Assembly (NCBI RefSeq): GCF_938028185.1
Contig: NZ_CALJAH010000472.1
Location: forward strand, 1 to 6,511
Source of the DNA: an uncultured Cardiobacterium sp.
Lineage (GTDB): Bacteria; Pseudomonadota; Gammaproteobacteria; Cardiobacteriales; Cardiobacteriaceae
Reading direction: 5' to 3'
DNA: 6,511 bases
The translations under genes and the position numbers were made by a program. Position 1 is the stretch's first letter. Each line of letters starts with the position of its first letter. Under the pieces are notes generated by a model, which did not search any database, was not told the origin of the DNA, and worked only from the letters and a program-made list of their open reading frames with translations. Below are positions 6,227 to 6,511 of this stretch, in pieces.

Positions 6227-6511
6227 ATTGCTGCCGCTGGCGAATGCCGACGACATCCGCCGCCTTGACCGCCTCAGCTGCGAACGCCAGGGCATCAACG
6301 CACTACAACTGATGGAGCGCGCCGCGACGCGCTGCACCGCCAAACTGCTGGAACTCTACCCGGATAACCACCACTGGACGGTAGTCGCAGGCGCGGGTAA
6401 CAACGGCGGCGATGGCCTCGTCATCGCACGCCAACTGTTCATGCGTGGCGACCGCGTACACGTCTATCGCCCGCAACACCGTCCCTGTGGCGCCGACCAC
6501 GACGCCAACGC
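6213..6511 (+). CDS. nnrE: NAD(P)H-hydrate epimerase (YjeF N-terminal domain), 5' part
   Basis: The first 99 codons of a gene that runs off the right edge. The family epimerises damaged S/R-NAD(P)H hydrate so that the partner dehydratase can restore NAD(P)H. The fragment shows NADDIRRLDR (11-20), LMERAA (33-38) and the phosphate-binding loop VVAGAGNNGGDGLVIAR (57-73), in the same order and spacing as in E. coli Nnr (YjeF). In many bacteria the epimerase is fused to the ADP/ATP-dependent dehydratase (total about 500 residues). The fragment cannot show whether this copy is fused (gene nnr) or separate (nnrE), so the symbol is provisional. ATG 6213 lies inside the end of truA, in another frame, giving a 14-base overlap with no strong ribosome binding site. 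Coupled translation is likely. Catalytic residues further along are out of view. Confidence 0.9.
   Translation, partial: MNFNELLPLANADDIRRLDRLSCERQGINALQLMERAATRCTAKLLELYPDNHHWTVVAGAGNNGGDGLVIARQLFMRGDRVHVYRPQHRPCGADHDAN

Noticed and set aside
4991..6343. 450-codon open frame on the - strand across the fimV end and truA
   Set aside because: It runs opposite two firmly identified genes and shows no family motif. It is explained by codon bias.

Overview
The window shows three cooperating blocks of housekeeping and cell-surface genes, all on the + strand and nearly gap-free. Third codon positions are strongly G/C, the only clearly AT-richer stretch is the leuB-fimV gap, and protein similarity recalled from memory points to a gamma- or betaproteobacterium. 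A FimV/TspA/HubP-family landmark protein next to truA resembles the Pseudomonas layout. A pilus-bearing member of Cardiobacteriales or Neisseriales is my best guess at lineage, but it is weakly supported.

Region 1 (1-1900) is the leucine biosynthesis run leuC (3' end only), leuD, leuB. Each junction is an ATGA start/stop overlap with a Shine-Dalgarno sequence inside the preceding gene, which is typical of translational coupling. The two isopropylmalate isomerase subunits and 3-isopropylmalate dehydrogenase perform consecutive steps.

Region 2 (1901-1991) is the only real intergenic gap. It carries a perfect TATAAT with an extended -10 TG, a small perfect inverted repeat, and a good ribosome binding site.

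Region 3 (1992-6511) starts with a very large fimV-like gene (1144 codons). It encodes a secreted N-terminus, a LysM domain, a long Ala/Pro-rich spacer, one transmembrane segment, an acidic cytoplasmic part with about ten copies of a Phe/Asp motif (three of them 102-bp near-identical tandem units), and a conserved FimV C-terminal domain. It is followed after 2 bases by truA (tRNA pseudouridine synthase), which overlaps by 14 bases the start of a gene for NAD(P)H-hydrate epimerase, cut by the window end. These three are probably one transcript from the fimV promoter.

No RNA genes, insertion sequences, CRISPR arrays or phage genes are visible. The most interesting item is the repeat architecture of the FimV-like protein. 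Nothing here convincingly amounts to a wholly new system.
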